A stretch of 64,000 bases of DNA, from contig NZ_JACKVK010000011.1 of NCBI RefSeq assembly GCF_025823185.1, forward strand, positions 248,615-312,614. Direction: 5' to 3'. Both the position numbers and the translations under genes were made by a program. The stretch comes from Mycobacterium yunnanensis (GTDB lineage Bacteria > Actinomycetota > Actinomycetes > Mycobacteriales > Mycobacteriaceae). Every line of letters begins with the position of its first letter. Within the stretch, counting starts at the first letter, position 1. This document shows positions 14,705-20,730 of this stretch, one piece after another. Below the pieces are notes generated by a model, which saw only the letters and a program-made list of their open reading frames with translations, did not search any database and had not been told where the DNA came from.

Positions 14705-15307
14705 TCAGAATGGGCAGCAGGTTGCGCAGACGGGTGCGTGGGTTTCAAGATGCCGCTGGGGAGGATGTCCATCGAATTGCTCTAAGCATTCACTGCATCG
14801 GTAGCCCGCGTCCTCAGCTGCCGTGGGCGTCGTGCGCGCGGGTGCGCTCTGATCACACTCTGATCTCTGATCTGATCTTTGATCTGATACTGGGTCACGG
14901 GTGACCCCCCCGGGGGGTCGTGGGTGACCCCCCTCCGTGTCACCGGTGACCCGTGGTCGTGTGCCATATGACCCGAGGTCATGGGTGACCTCAGGTCGTG
15001 AGTGACCCGTGGTCGCCGGGAGTGTCAGCGTGTAGCAGGAGGCTTGGTTGCGGCCATTCTCGCCGCCACGGCCCCCACGTGATTCCTCGCGGATGAAGCC
15101 TTTGCGTTGCAATGACTTGATGCTCCGCTTGATGGTGCTTTCGCTCAACTCGCAGTCAGTTGCAAGGGTGCTGCGGCCCGGGTGCGCATTGCGGCCGTGC
15201 CCATCGGAATAGTCCAAGAGGGTGACCAGCACCCGGTACTCGGATGCGTCTAGACCTGCCCCATGAAGCGCCTTGAGATAGGCGAATTTGTTGTCGAACT
15301 CTGCCAT
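14705..15307 (-). CDS. Winged-helix putative replication initiator with C-terminal zinc finger
   Basis: This protein has 200 residues. Residues 1-90 form a winged helix of the helix-turn-helix type found at the N-terminus of phage and plasmid replication proteins (SEYRVLVTLLDYSDGHGRNA, STLATDCELSESTIKRSIKS). The middle (about 100-155) is low-complexity and encoded by repeated DNA. The C-terminus has a zinc-finger pattern (CSECLEQF, HLETH, CATCC). An initiator gene with internal origin repeats, as in phage lambda O, would explain the repeats at 14848-15007. A purely regulatory role is the alternative. The palindrome at 15327-15340 just upstream may be its operator. Confidence 0.7.
   Translation of the reverse strand: MAEFDNKFAYLKALHGAGLDASEYRVLVTLLDYSDGHGRNAHPGRSTLATDCELSESTIKRSIKSLQRKGFIREESRGGRGGENGRNQASCYTLTLPATTGHSRPEVTHDLGSYGTRPRVTGDTEGGHPRPPGGVTRDPVSDQRSDQRSECDQSAPARTTPTAAEDAGYRCSECLEQFDGHPPQRHLETHAPVCATCCPF
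14848..14889. repeat. TCTGATC direct-repeat run, candidate origin unwinding region
   Basis: TCTGATC occurs exactly at 14848, 14859, 14866 and 14871, with two one-mismatch copies at 14878 and 14883. The stretch is much lower in G+C than its surroundings and abuts the iteron-like array. Such short AT-biased direct repeats beside iterons are typical of replication origins. Confidence 0.6.
14893..15007. repeat. Iteron-like array, consensus GGTCRYGGGTGACC
   Basis: There are five 14-bp copies at 14893-14906, 14916-14929, 14938-14951, 14977-14990 and 14994-15007. Three fit the consensus exactly, one has one mismatch and one has two. A split half-site pair at 14954-14972 fills the wider gap. Each copy is a partial dyad (GGTC...GACC). 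The array lies within the coding sequence of the winged-helix protein, at about residues 101-139. Confidence 0.65.
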
Positions 15308-15326
15308 GATCTGTTGGCCTTTCCCT

Positions 15327-15340
15327 GCCCCAATTGGGGC
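15327..15340. promoter_or_regulatory. Perfect 14-bp palindrome upstream of the replication-type gene
   Basis: GCCCCAATTGGGGC ends 20 bases before ATG 15307. A perfect palindrome at this distance suggests an autoregulatory operator for the winged-helix protein, but no -10 element is clear. Confidence 0.45.
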
Positions 15341-15379
15341 TCACTTATTCAGTTGCCTCTCTGTCGAACAGATACGGAC

Positions 15380-15838
15380 CTACCGAAAGAACACGACTCG
15401 CTGCTTGGGTTGCTTGCGATTGGCGGGTTGCATGTTGAATTGCATTTCATGCTCGGTGCGCAGCGCATCCCATTCCGGGTCAATCATCCATCGGAGGTTG
15501 TCCACCCGGCAGTTGAAGGGGTCGCCGTCGAAGTGCAAGACGGTAACGCCACGGATGGGGGCCGGAGCCGGTCCGAGGAATGCCGTCGCCACGACTTCGT
15601 CTAGGAATCGTTCGCCGTCACCCACCAGGATCACGGGCACGCCTAGCAGTTCGTGCTTGTGGATGGGTAGAGGGCGACCGTGCAGGCGGGGCGTGCCCGC
15701 CGCTGAGATCGTGTATCCCGGAATGCCTTCGATGGACTTCCGTTCGGCGCGGGGTTGAGCCGCGTTGTCTCTGCGCTTCTGCCCATTGTACCCCCCGGGG
15801 GTATCTGAACGCTCGTTAGCTATGGCAATTGTTGACAC
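15380..15838 (-). CDS. HNH homing-type endonuclease (NUMOD4-like)
   Basis: This protein has 152 residues. The N-terminal part has a NUMOD4-like IPGYTISAAGTPRLHG segment. The nuclease core is RGVTVLHFDGDPFNCRVDNL, matching the H-x-D-G-D...N...DNL pattern of phage HNH enzymes. These cut DNA and are often selfish or aid lysogenic exclusion. GTG 15838 starts 15 bases after the excisionase stop with no obvious ribosome site, so the true start is uncertain and coupling is likely. It is distinct in sequence from the HNH at 12743-13096. Confidence 0.8.
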   Translation of the reverse strand: MSTIAIANERSDTPGGYNGQKRRDNAAQPRAERKSIEGIPGYTISAAGTPRLHGRPLPIHKHELLGVPVILVGDGERFLDEVVATAFLGPAPAPIRGVTVLHFDGDPFNCRVDNLRWMIDPEWDALRTEHEMQFNMQPANRKQPKQRVVFFR

Positions 15839-15849
15839 GTCGGCGTGTC
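15834..15849. promoter_or_regulatory. Dyad at the HNH start
   Basis: GACACG (15834-15839) and CGTGTC (15844-15849) with a 4-base spacer lie across the start of the HNH gene, between it and the excisionase stop. It could be a protein site or an RNA hairpin that hides the start codon. Confidence 0.3.
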
Positions 15850-15853
15850 GCGC

Positions 15854-16033
15854 TTACGCGGCGAATGCGGCGTCGATGTATTCCAGCACGTCGGCGCGCC
15901 GATACATCACGCGGCGGCCAATCTTCGCGCTTCGGGGACCGCCCTCACCCTGCGCGCGGTAATGCCGCAACGTGGCAACGGGGAGGCGAAGCAATTCGGC
16001 GGCTTCTTCGATTGTCAGCAGTTCGGTGTTCAT
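15854..16033 (-). CDS. Excisionase-like helix-turn-helix protein (recombination directionality factor candidate)
   Basis: A 59-residue MerR/Xis-type winged helix: LLTIEEAAELLRLPVATLRH, then KIGRRVMYRRADVLEYIDAA. ATG 16033 is chosen because TAGGAG precedes it by about 11 bases. The longer frame upstream crosses the operator and is not protein-like. In phiRv1 the gene at this place (Rv1584c) is the factor that lets the serine integrase excise the element, so the same job is likely. It could also be a repressor of its own promoter. Confidence 0.75.
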   Translation of the reverse strand: MNTELLTIEEAAELLRLPVATLRHYRAQGEGGPRSAKIGRRVMYRRADVLEYIDAAFAA

Positions 16034-16062
16034 TGTTGAAGCAGCTCCTATGACACAGCGAA

Positions 16063-16082
16063 ATTGGTGCGGTTGCACCAAT
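16063..16082. promoter_or_regulatory. Operator-like dyad upstream of the excisionase gene
   Basis: ATTGGTGC (16063-16070) and GCACCAAT (16075-16082) form a perfect 8-bp dyad with a 4-base spacer, 30 bases upstream of ATG 16033. It has the same 8-4-8 geometry as 8630-8649 but a different sequence. 16083-16246 holds no recognisable gene. Confidence 0.5.
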
Positions 16083-16246
16083 AACCTTTTTCGCGCGGTG
16101 TCGGGGCGGTCGCTCCGTTGCCCCAGTAAGTTGTCGGCCTAGTTAGGTAGCTGCGAGGTACTCACATGAATGCCGATTACCTGTAGACACTAACCGGCCA
16201 CCGTTATTGCTGTAAGTGGACACGCCGCAACGTTGTGCGCGGCCCT

Positions 16247-17614
16247 CTAGGTGGCAATCCGGGCAGCCAACCAGCCACTCGGTACGATCACCGTGTCCTC
16301 GTCAATGGGGCGACGACCAGCCGGGGCCGGGTGAACCGTCACCGTCAGGAGCTTGCGCACCCCCAACCGCCTATCCCCCGTCGACGACAAGTCCCACCCC
16401 GTAGCGGCCAGCGCGCCCAGCTCTGCCTCGTCCGCAACCTTCGGTGTAGGTGCCAGTTCAGCGATCCTCGCGCGCAGCCCAGCCTCGATACGGGAGAACG
16501 CCGCAGGGGTCACGGTCCCAGCGATGGCGGCGGCCTCCCACTCGGCCAATTGCGCTTCCAGAGCATCAATCTCGGGCACCCCGCCTTCATCCGACTCTCC
16601 CCCATAGAGCGCGGAGACCGGCCCAGCAAGGGCATTAAGGATGGTTCGCATCGCTTGCGCCACGCGCCCATCGAGCGGTCCCGCTGCGCGCTGGACGTGC
16701 CCTTGCGGGCAGCGGTACGCATCAGGGCGACCCTCCCGGCGCTTCCATTGCAGCCTCGTCGCACACGTGCCGCACACGGCGATTCCGCTGAGTAAGTGCT
16801 TCGGCTCAGGCCCGGGCGGCGACGACCAACCCGTTAGCTTCACCTGCTTGTCCAAGCGAGCTAGCAGCCTTTTGTGTTGTTGTTCGGTGATGATCGGTTC
16901 CCACGCTGCCTTTCCGGCAATCGCGCCCTGGTGGACACGCAGCCCGGCTAAAGCGGGATTGCTTAGCGCGCGCCGAAGTGAAGTTCCATCCCGTGGCGCA
17001 TAGCCCTCCATGCTCTTAAGCCAAGAAAGGACGCTGCGCTGAGACTCCCCCGCCAGCATCCGCTCCACGGCGGTGCGAACCTTCGGCCCCTCCACGGGGT
17101 CGATCTCCCACACCGCTACGTCTGCGCGGCGGTAACCCCACACGGGCTTACCGGAGGGTCGGCCGTCGGTTGCGGCGCTTAGCTTTCCCCTCAGCACGCG
17201 GGTGCGGATAAGTTCGGCTTCACGTTCCGCCAACAGCGCGTCCAGCCCGCCGACAAAGCGGTCGTCACCTGAGTTGAGGTCGAGCAGCTTGCCCGAGTAG
17301 TGGAGCGGCACAGACAGCGCACTGCACAGGTTGCGGAGCCGTACGTATTCCTCCAGATCGCGTTGGGTGCGGGACGCCTCCCAGCACACCAACACGTCAC
17401 CGGCCCGCAGCTCCGTTTTCAGCGCCTCCCATGCCGGACGACCCTTCGCCGAGTACCGGGATGCCCCACGGTCGTTGTCCACGAACACTTTTCGCACCGG
17501 CCAGCCGTTGCGCTCGCACACGGCGCGACACTCTTTTTCCTGGTCGGCGACCGAACGCCCGCCGTTCTGGTCAGACGACACCCTGGTGTAGATCACGGCA
17601 TCCATGGGCTGCAT
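16247..17614 (-). CDS. Large serine integrase
   Basis: This protein has 452-455 residues (ATG 17605 or 17614). The resolvase domain begins MDAVIYTRVSSDQNGG, where the first Ser after RV (about residue 10) should be the nucleophile. VADQEKECRAVCERNGW and DNDRGASRYSAKGRPAWEAL follow. The recombinase domain has GKPVWGYRR and LSNPALAGLRVHQG. A zinc ribbon (CGTCATRLQ, YRCPQGH) and a coiled coil (EIDALEAQLAEWEAAAIAG, RIEAGLRARIAEL) complete the family order. It joins attP and attB without host factors. The frame extends to 17707, but that part is antisense to the thiolase remnant. It lies beside attR, as expected. Confidence 0.95.
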   Translation of the reverse strand: MQPMDAVIYTRVSSDQNGGRSVADQEKECRAVCERNGWPVRKVFVDNDRGASRYSAKGRPAWEALKTELRAGDVLVCWEASRTQRDLEEYVRLRNLCSALSVPLHYSGKLLDLNSGDDRFVGGLDALLAEREAELIRTRVLRGKLSAATDGRPSGKPVWGYRRADVAVWEIDPVEGPKVRTAVERMLAGESQRSVLSWLKSMEGYAPRDGTSLRRALSNPALAGLRVHQGAIAGKAAWEPIITEQQHKRLLARLDKQVKLTGWSSPPGPEPKHLLSGIAVCGTCATRLQWKRREGRPDAYRCPQGHVQRAAGPLDGRVAQAMRTILNALAGPVSALYGGESDEGGVPEIDALEAQLAEWEAAAIAGTVTPAAFSRIEAGLRARIAELAPTPKVADEAELGALAATGWDLSSTGDRRLGVRKLLTVTVHPAPAGRRPIDEDTVIVPSGWLAARIAT

Positions 17615-17642
17615 TCTGCTACGCACCCCTAAACCTGCACAA

Positions 17643-17650
17643 GCCTGGGC
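17643..17650. other. attR core (right attachment junction)
   Basis: This is the second copy of GCCTGGGC. Island DNA with the integrase 5' end lies to the left, and the original host thiolase 3' end lies to the right. Joining the left host arm at 8122 to 17643 onward restores an uninterrupted thiolase frame (LAWAKDTGADLAKTNVNGG). Confidence 0.87.
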
Positions 17651-17849
17651 GAAGGACACCGGTGCCGACCTGGCCAAGACCAACGTGAACGGCGGCGCCA
17701 TCGCCATCGGTCACCCCCTCGGCGCGTCGGGTGCCCGCATCATGACGACGATGGTCAACGCGTTGGAGCAGCGGGGTGGACGGTACGCCTTGCAGACCAT
17801 GTGCGAGGGCGGCGGCATGGCGAACGCCACCATCATCGAACGGCTCTAG
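17651..17849 (+). pseudogene. Displaced host thiolase 3' end
   Basis: This stretch codes for the last 65 residues of the host thiolase, including GHPLGASGAR and MCEGGG, and was cut off by island insertion. The frame stays open leftward into the integrase 5' region to an ATG at 17604, but that would add only island antisense sequence, so expression is unlikely. It is unbroken by stops or frameshifts, consistent with recent insertion or the ability to be restored on excision. Its codons are the usual GC-ending ones, unlike the island copy. Confidence 0.93.
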
Positions 17850-17921
17850 AACGCTGACGCATTGGTGACGTCGCGCCGCGCGGGGTTTCGCTTTCATGGC
17901 GCCTGGGGAAACCCCGCCGGC

Positions 17922-18338
17922 GTGAACAACTTTCAACTCGTGAGTCGCATCGGCCTGCTCGCGGGATCTGCCTCCGTCGCGCTCGCACTGCTTTCGGGCT
18001 GCGGCAGCGACGACAAGGCCAACGAGACCAGCGTTCCGGCGACCACGCCCTCCAGCAGCATGCCGGCCACCACCTCGCCGCCCTCGCTGGCCCCGAGCAC
18101 GCCGATCTCCCCTCCCCCGACGACCACCACCGGAAGTGCGGGCGGGACCGGAGGAGCCGGCGAGAACAGCACCGCGCCGACGACCGGAGCCAACGTGACC
18201 GGCCCAAGCGCCACCGTCAGCGGCGGCAACTCGGCCACCGCGACGACCGTACAGACGCAGTCACCGCCGACCGGTGAGTCGATGCCCGGTGACAACGCGC
18301 CGCCGCAGGGCAACCCGGGCAGCCCGGGGCGCAACTAA
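17922..18338 (+). CDS. Small Thr/Ser/Pro-rich lipoprotein
   Basis: About 138 residues. The signal peptide SRIGLLAGSASVALALLSGC ends in the lipobox LSGC. The rest is low-complexity Thr/Ser/Pro/Gly (ATTSPPSLAPSTPISPPPTT, TGSAGGTGGAGE), expected to be an extended cell-wall-spanning linker with no enzymatic domain. GTG 17922 or GTG 17940 may be the start; both keep the signal peptide. It lies just outside the island, 72 bases after the thiolase remnant. Confidence 0.7.
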   Translation: MNNFQLVSRIGLLAGSASVALALLSGCGSDDKANETSVPATTPSSSMPATTSPPSLAPSTPISPPPTTTTGSAGGTGGAGENSTAPTTGANVTGPSATVSGGNSATATTVQTQSPPTGESMPGDNAPPQGNPGSPGRN

Positions 18339-18342
18339 CCGG

Positions 18343-18792
18343 TCAGGCGCGGATCAACTCGAACAGCGGTATCGCCCGCTCGGTCTTGGCCTGATACTCC
18401 GCGAAGACGGGTGCCTTCTCGACGATGGCGGGGTATGTCGCCTCACGCTCGTCGTCGGGAAGTTCGCGCACCTCGACGTCGTAGGCGTCGGTGCCCACCT
18501 CGATGCGAGCCTTTTCGTTGGCCCGCAGGTTGTGCACCCACGCCGGGTGCTTGGGCGCACCGGCGTACGAACCGACGATGAGCATCTTGCCGTCGACCAC
18601 CAGGTAGGCCAGCGGCGACAGACGCGGCTGACCCGACTTCGCGCCGGTGGTGTGCAGGAGTAACAGGTTGCCACCCTCGAACGGGCCGCCCACCTTGCCG
18701 CCGTTGGCGCGGAATTCGTCGACGATGCCGCGGTTGAAGTCGTCGAGGGCGGCTGTGTCCGAGACGAGTCGTTCTCTGTCGAAATCTGTCAT
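18343..18792 (-). CDS. Deazaflavin (F420)-dependent nitroreductase-family protein
   Basis: This protein has 149 residues and belongs to the DUF385/Ddn-like split-barrel family, abundant in mycobacteria. Markers are FRANGGKVGGPFEGGNLLLL, TTGAKSGQPRLSPLAYL, and GAPKHPAWVHNLRAN with the Trp and Asn typical of the family. Relatives use F420H2 to reduce quinones or nitro compounds. It is 5 bases downstream of an LLM-class oxidoreductase on the same strand, a likely functional pair sharing F420. The substrate is unknown. Confidence 0.87.
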   Translation of the reverse strand: MTDFDRERLVSDTAALDDFNRGIVDEFRANGGKVGGPFEGGNLLLLHTTGAKSGQPRLSPLAYLVVDGKMLIVGSYAGAPKHPAWVHNLRANEKARIEVGTDAYDVEVRELPDDEREATYPAIVEKAPVFAEYQAKTERAIPLFELIRA

Positions 18793-18797
18793 GGTGG

Positions 18798-19736
18798 TCA
18801 CAAGTGTCCTCCGGGCGCGGGTATTCCAGCGGCGAGTTCGCACACCCGGCGAAGCTGGTCGCGCCCGGCTTGCACGGGCATCAGTAGCAGATCGGTGGCA
18901 CCCGCCTCGACGTAGCGCGCAAGCCCCCGGGCAACGTGCTCCTCGTCGCCGATCAGCGCCAGGTCGACGACGCTGTCGACTCCCTCGCGGGCGTTGACGC
19001 GTTGGTAGGACGGCACCTGGTCGTACACGGCCATGGCCTCGGCCGCTTCGGCCCGGGCCTGCTCGACGTCTCGGGTGACCGCCACGCTGACCAGACCGAA
19101 CACCCGGGGCGCCGGCCGGCCGGCGTCGGCGGCGGCCTTGCCGATGGTCGGCACGATGAACTCCTCCAGCGTGCGCGGCCCGGCGTACGGCATCGTGCCG
19201 TCGGCGAGTTCTCCGGTGACCTGCAACGTCCGCGGTCCCATGGCAGCCACGAAGACGGGGTACGGCGCGGCCGACGGTAGCGCCACCGGCATGACCTGCG
19301 GGTCGACGGCGGTGACGTGCTGCCCGCGGAACTCCACGGTGCCGGTGTCGCGGACCGCCCGCAGCACGGTCAGGTACTCCCGAAGCCGTGCGGCGGCGTG
19401 GTCGGTCGGGATCGCGAACGCCCATTCCTCGAGCATCGCGACGCCCAACCCGACGCCGAGGCTGAAGTGCCCGCGGCTGGCCGACTGCGCGGTCTGCGCG
19501 GCGGCCGCCAGGATCAGCGGGTGCCGTGGGTTGATGGGCACCACCGACGTGCCGACCGCCAGTCCGGGAATCATCGCGCCGATGATCCCGGCGACGGCCA
19601 CCGCGTCGAGGTCGAGTTGCTGCCCCAACCAGACGTGCCGGACGCCGGTGTCCCAGGCCAGCGACGCCTGCTCGACGGCGTCGGCGACGACGTGTTCGGC
19701 GGAACGATTGGGGGTGAGCAGCACTCCTGTGGTCAT
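18798..19736 (-). CDS. LLM-class (luciferase-like) F420-dependent oxidoreductase
   Basis: A 312-residue TIM barrel of the bacterial-luciferase superfamily, with RHVWLGQQLDLDAVAVAG, PRHPLILAAAAQTAQ, FSLGVGLG, YPVFVAAMGPRTLQVTGELA and VARGLARYVEAGATDLLLMP. Mycobacterial members usually use F420 rather than FMN. ATG 19736 is used because the longer open frame upstream lies antisense to the LysR gene. The divergent LysR gene and the box at 19794 suggest it is the regulated target. Confidence 0.87.
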   Translation of the reverse strand: MTTGVLLTPNRSAEHVVADAVEQASLAWDTGVRHVWLGQQLDLDAVAVAGIIGAMIPGLAVGTSVVPINPRHPLILAAAAQTAQSASRGHFSLGVGLGVAMLEEWAFAIPTDHAAARLREYLTVLRAVRDTGTVEFRGQHVTAVDPQVMPVALPSAAPYPVFVAAMGPRTLQVTGELADGTMPYAGPRTLEEFIVPTIGKAAADAGRPAPRVFGLVSVAVTRDVEQARAEAAEAMAVYDQVPSYQRVNAREGVDSVVDLALIGDEEHVARGLARYVEAGATDLLLMPVQAGRDQLRRVCELAAGIPAPGGHL

Positions 19737-19793
19737 GGCACCCACGGTGCCGCCCGCGGGCGCGCGCGTCCAACGCCCATGTCGCAACGCCCG

Positions 19794-19808
19794 ATGCCTC
19801 ACGGGCAT
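19794..19808. promoter_or_regulatory. LysR-type binding box
   Basis: ATGCC-N5-GGCAT is a 15-bp dyad with the T-N11-A spacing of LysR boxes, between the divergent LLM and LysR genes. It covers the alternative ATG at 19807, which favours GTG 19828 as the LysR start. Confidence 0.5.
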
Positions 19809-19827
19809 GAGGGCTAGGCTGGTTTTC

Positions 19828-20730
19828 GTGTCCGCTCCGGTCGACCTCGAGCTTCGCGTGGTGCGGTACTTCGTCGCCGTGGCCGAGCACGGGCACTTCG
19901 GTCGCGCCGCGGCCGCACTGCACATCACCCAACCGTCGCTGAGCCGGCAGATCAGGGGACTCGAAAGGCAGCTCGGCACAACGCTTCTGCTGCGCACCCC
20001 GCGGGGTAGCCAGCTCACCGACGCGGGCCGGGCGTTCCTGACCCATGCCGAGCCGATGCTGGCCGCCGCGGTCCGCGCAGCCGCACACGCTCGCGCTGCC
20101 GCCGTTCCGCGCCGACTCACCGTCGGGTACACCACCAATCTGGTCGTGGGTGCGGCGGTCCGTGAACTACGCCGCCGCCTTCCAGACGTCGACGTCACCG
20201 TTCGCCATCTGCCGTGGAACGGTGCCCAGCCAGCGTTGACGGATCGCACCGTCGACGTCGCGGTGACCCGTCTGCCCATCCCCCTCGACGGCGTCGAGGT
20301 GACGCCGTTGTACCGCGAGCCACGGGCGCTGCTCGTCGCCCGTGGGCACCGAATGGCCGCGCGGGAGGCCGTCGAGCTCGCCGACATCGAGGGCGAGGTG
20401 ATGCCCCGGGTGAGCGACCCCATGTGGGACAGCTGGTGGCGTACCGGCCCGCGGCCCGATGGTTGGGACGCCCCCGACGGCCCGGTGCTGGACGACGCCG
20501 CCGAGATGTTCGACTTCATCGTCGAGACTGGCGCGGTGCTCATCGTGCCCGCCGACAGCCGGATCCCCGACCTGAATCCGGAGCTGACGACCGTCCCGTT
20601 GCTGGGGGTCGAACCCGGCGAGGTGGCGCTGGCTCGTCGCGCTGGCGAACCCAACGTCCTGGTCGACGAATTCGCCTCCTGTGCAGCAGAATTCGTCACT
20701 CCGGGAACTCCAAGCCCACGTCGGCGTTGA
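19828..20730 (+). CDS. LysR-family transcriptional regulator
   Basis: About 300 residues. The N-terminal winged helix reads LRVVRYFVAVAEHGHFGRAA, then LHITQPSLSRQIRGLE. The effector domain starts at LTVGYTTNLVVGAAV and ends with the VADLG-like segment MFDFIVETGAVLIVPADSRI. It is transcribed divergently from the LLM/DUF385 pair, the classic layout for regulator and target, and probably senses a small metabolite of that pathway. The start is GTG 19828 (or ATG 19807). Its 3' end overlaps the convergent 13E12 gene by 35 bases. Confidence 0.9.
   Translation: MSAPVDLELRVVRYFVAVAEHGHFGRAAAALHITQPSLSRQIRGLERQLGTTLLLRTPRGSQLTDAGRAFLTHAEPMLAAAVRAAAHARAAAVPRRLTVGYTTNLVVGAAVRELRRRLPDVDVTVRHLPWNGAQPALTDRTVDVAVTRLPIPLDGVEVTPLYREPRALLVARGHRMAAREAVELADIEGEVMPRVSDPMWDSWWRTGPRPDGWDAPDGPVLDDAAEMFDFIVETGAVLIVPADSRIPDLNPELTTVPLLGVEPGEVALARRAGEPNVLVDEFASCAAEFVTPGTPSPRRR

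Larger units (their letters stand above)
8123..17650. mobile_element. phiRv1-like integrated island (prophage-like element or phage satellite)
   Basis: The element is about 9,520 bp between identical points of the two 8-bp cores. The right end holds a serine integrase starting 28-37 bases from the core. Leftward come an excisionase-like gene, HNH nuclease, winged-helix replication-type protein, tiny ORFs, a second HNH, connector, capsid and prohead protease, nearly all on the minus strand. Small plus-strand genes lie at the left end and in the middle. No portal, terminase large subunit, tail, holin or lysin gene is visible. From memory this matches phiRv1 of M. tuberculosis (Rv1573-Rv1586c). 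All main ORFs are intact and both attachment sites are present, so it does not look decayed. Confidence 0.93.

Noticed and set aside
14848..15007. CRISPR array
   Set aside because: Repeats are short (14 and 7 bp), spacing is irregular and spacers are not unique 30-mers; no cas gene is present.
8123..17650. tRNA gene as attachment site
   Set aside because: No tRNA gene is visible at either junction; the shared core lies inside thiolase coding sequence.
17615..17707. N-terminal extension of the integrase
   Set aside because: The added residues are antisense to the thiolase remnant and precede the resolvase start MDAVIYTRVSS.
17604..17849. An 81-codon plus-strand ORF ending in a full thiolase C-terminus
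   Set aside because: Its first codons are antisense to the integrase start and it lacks the nucleophile domain; it is the displaced host 3' end, not a functional gene.
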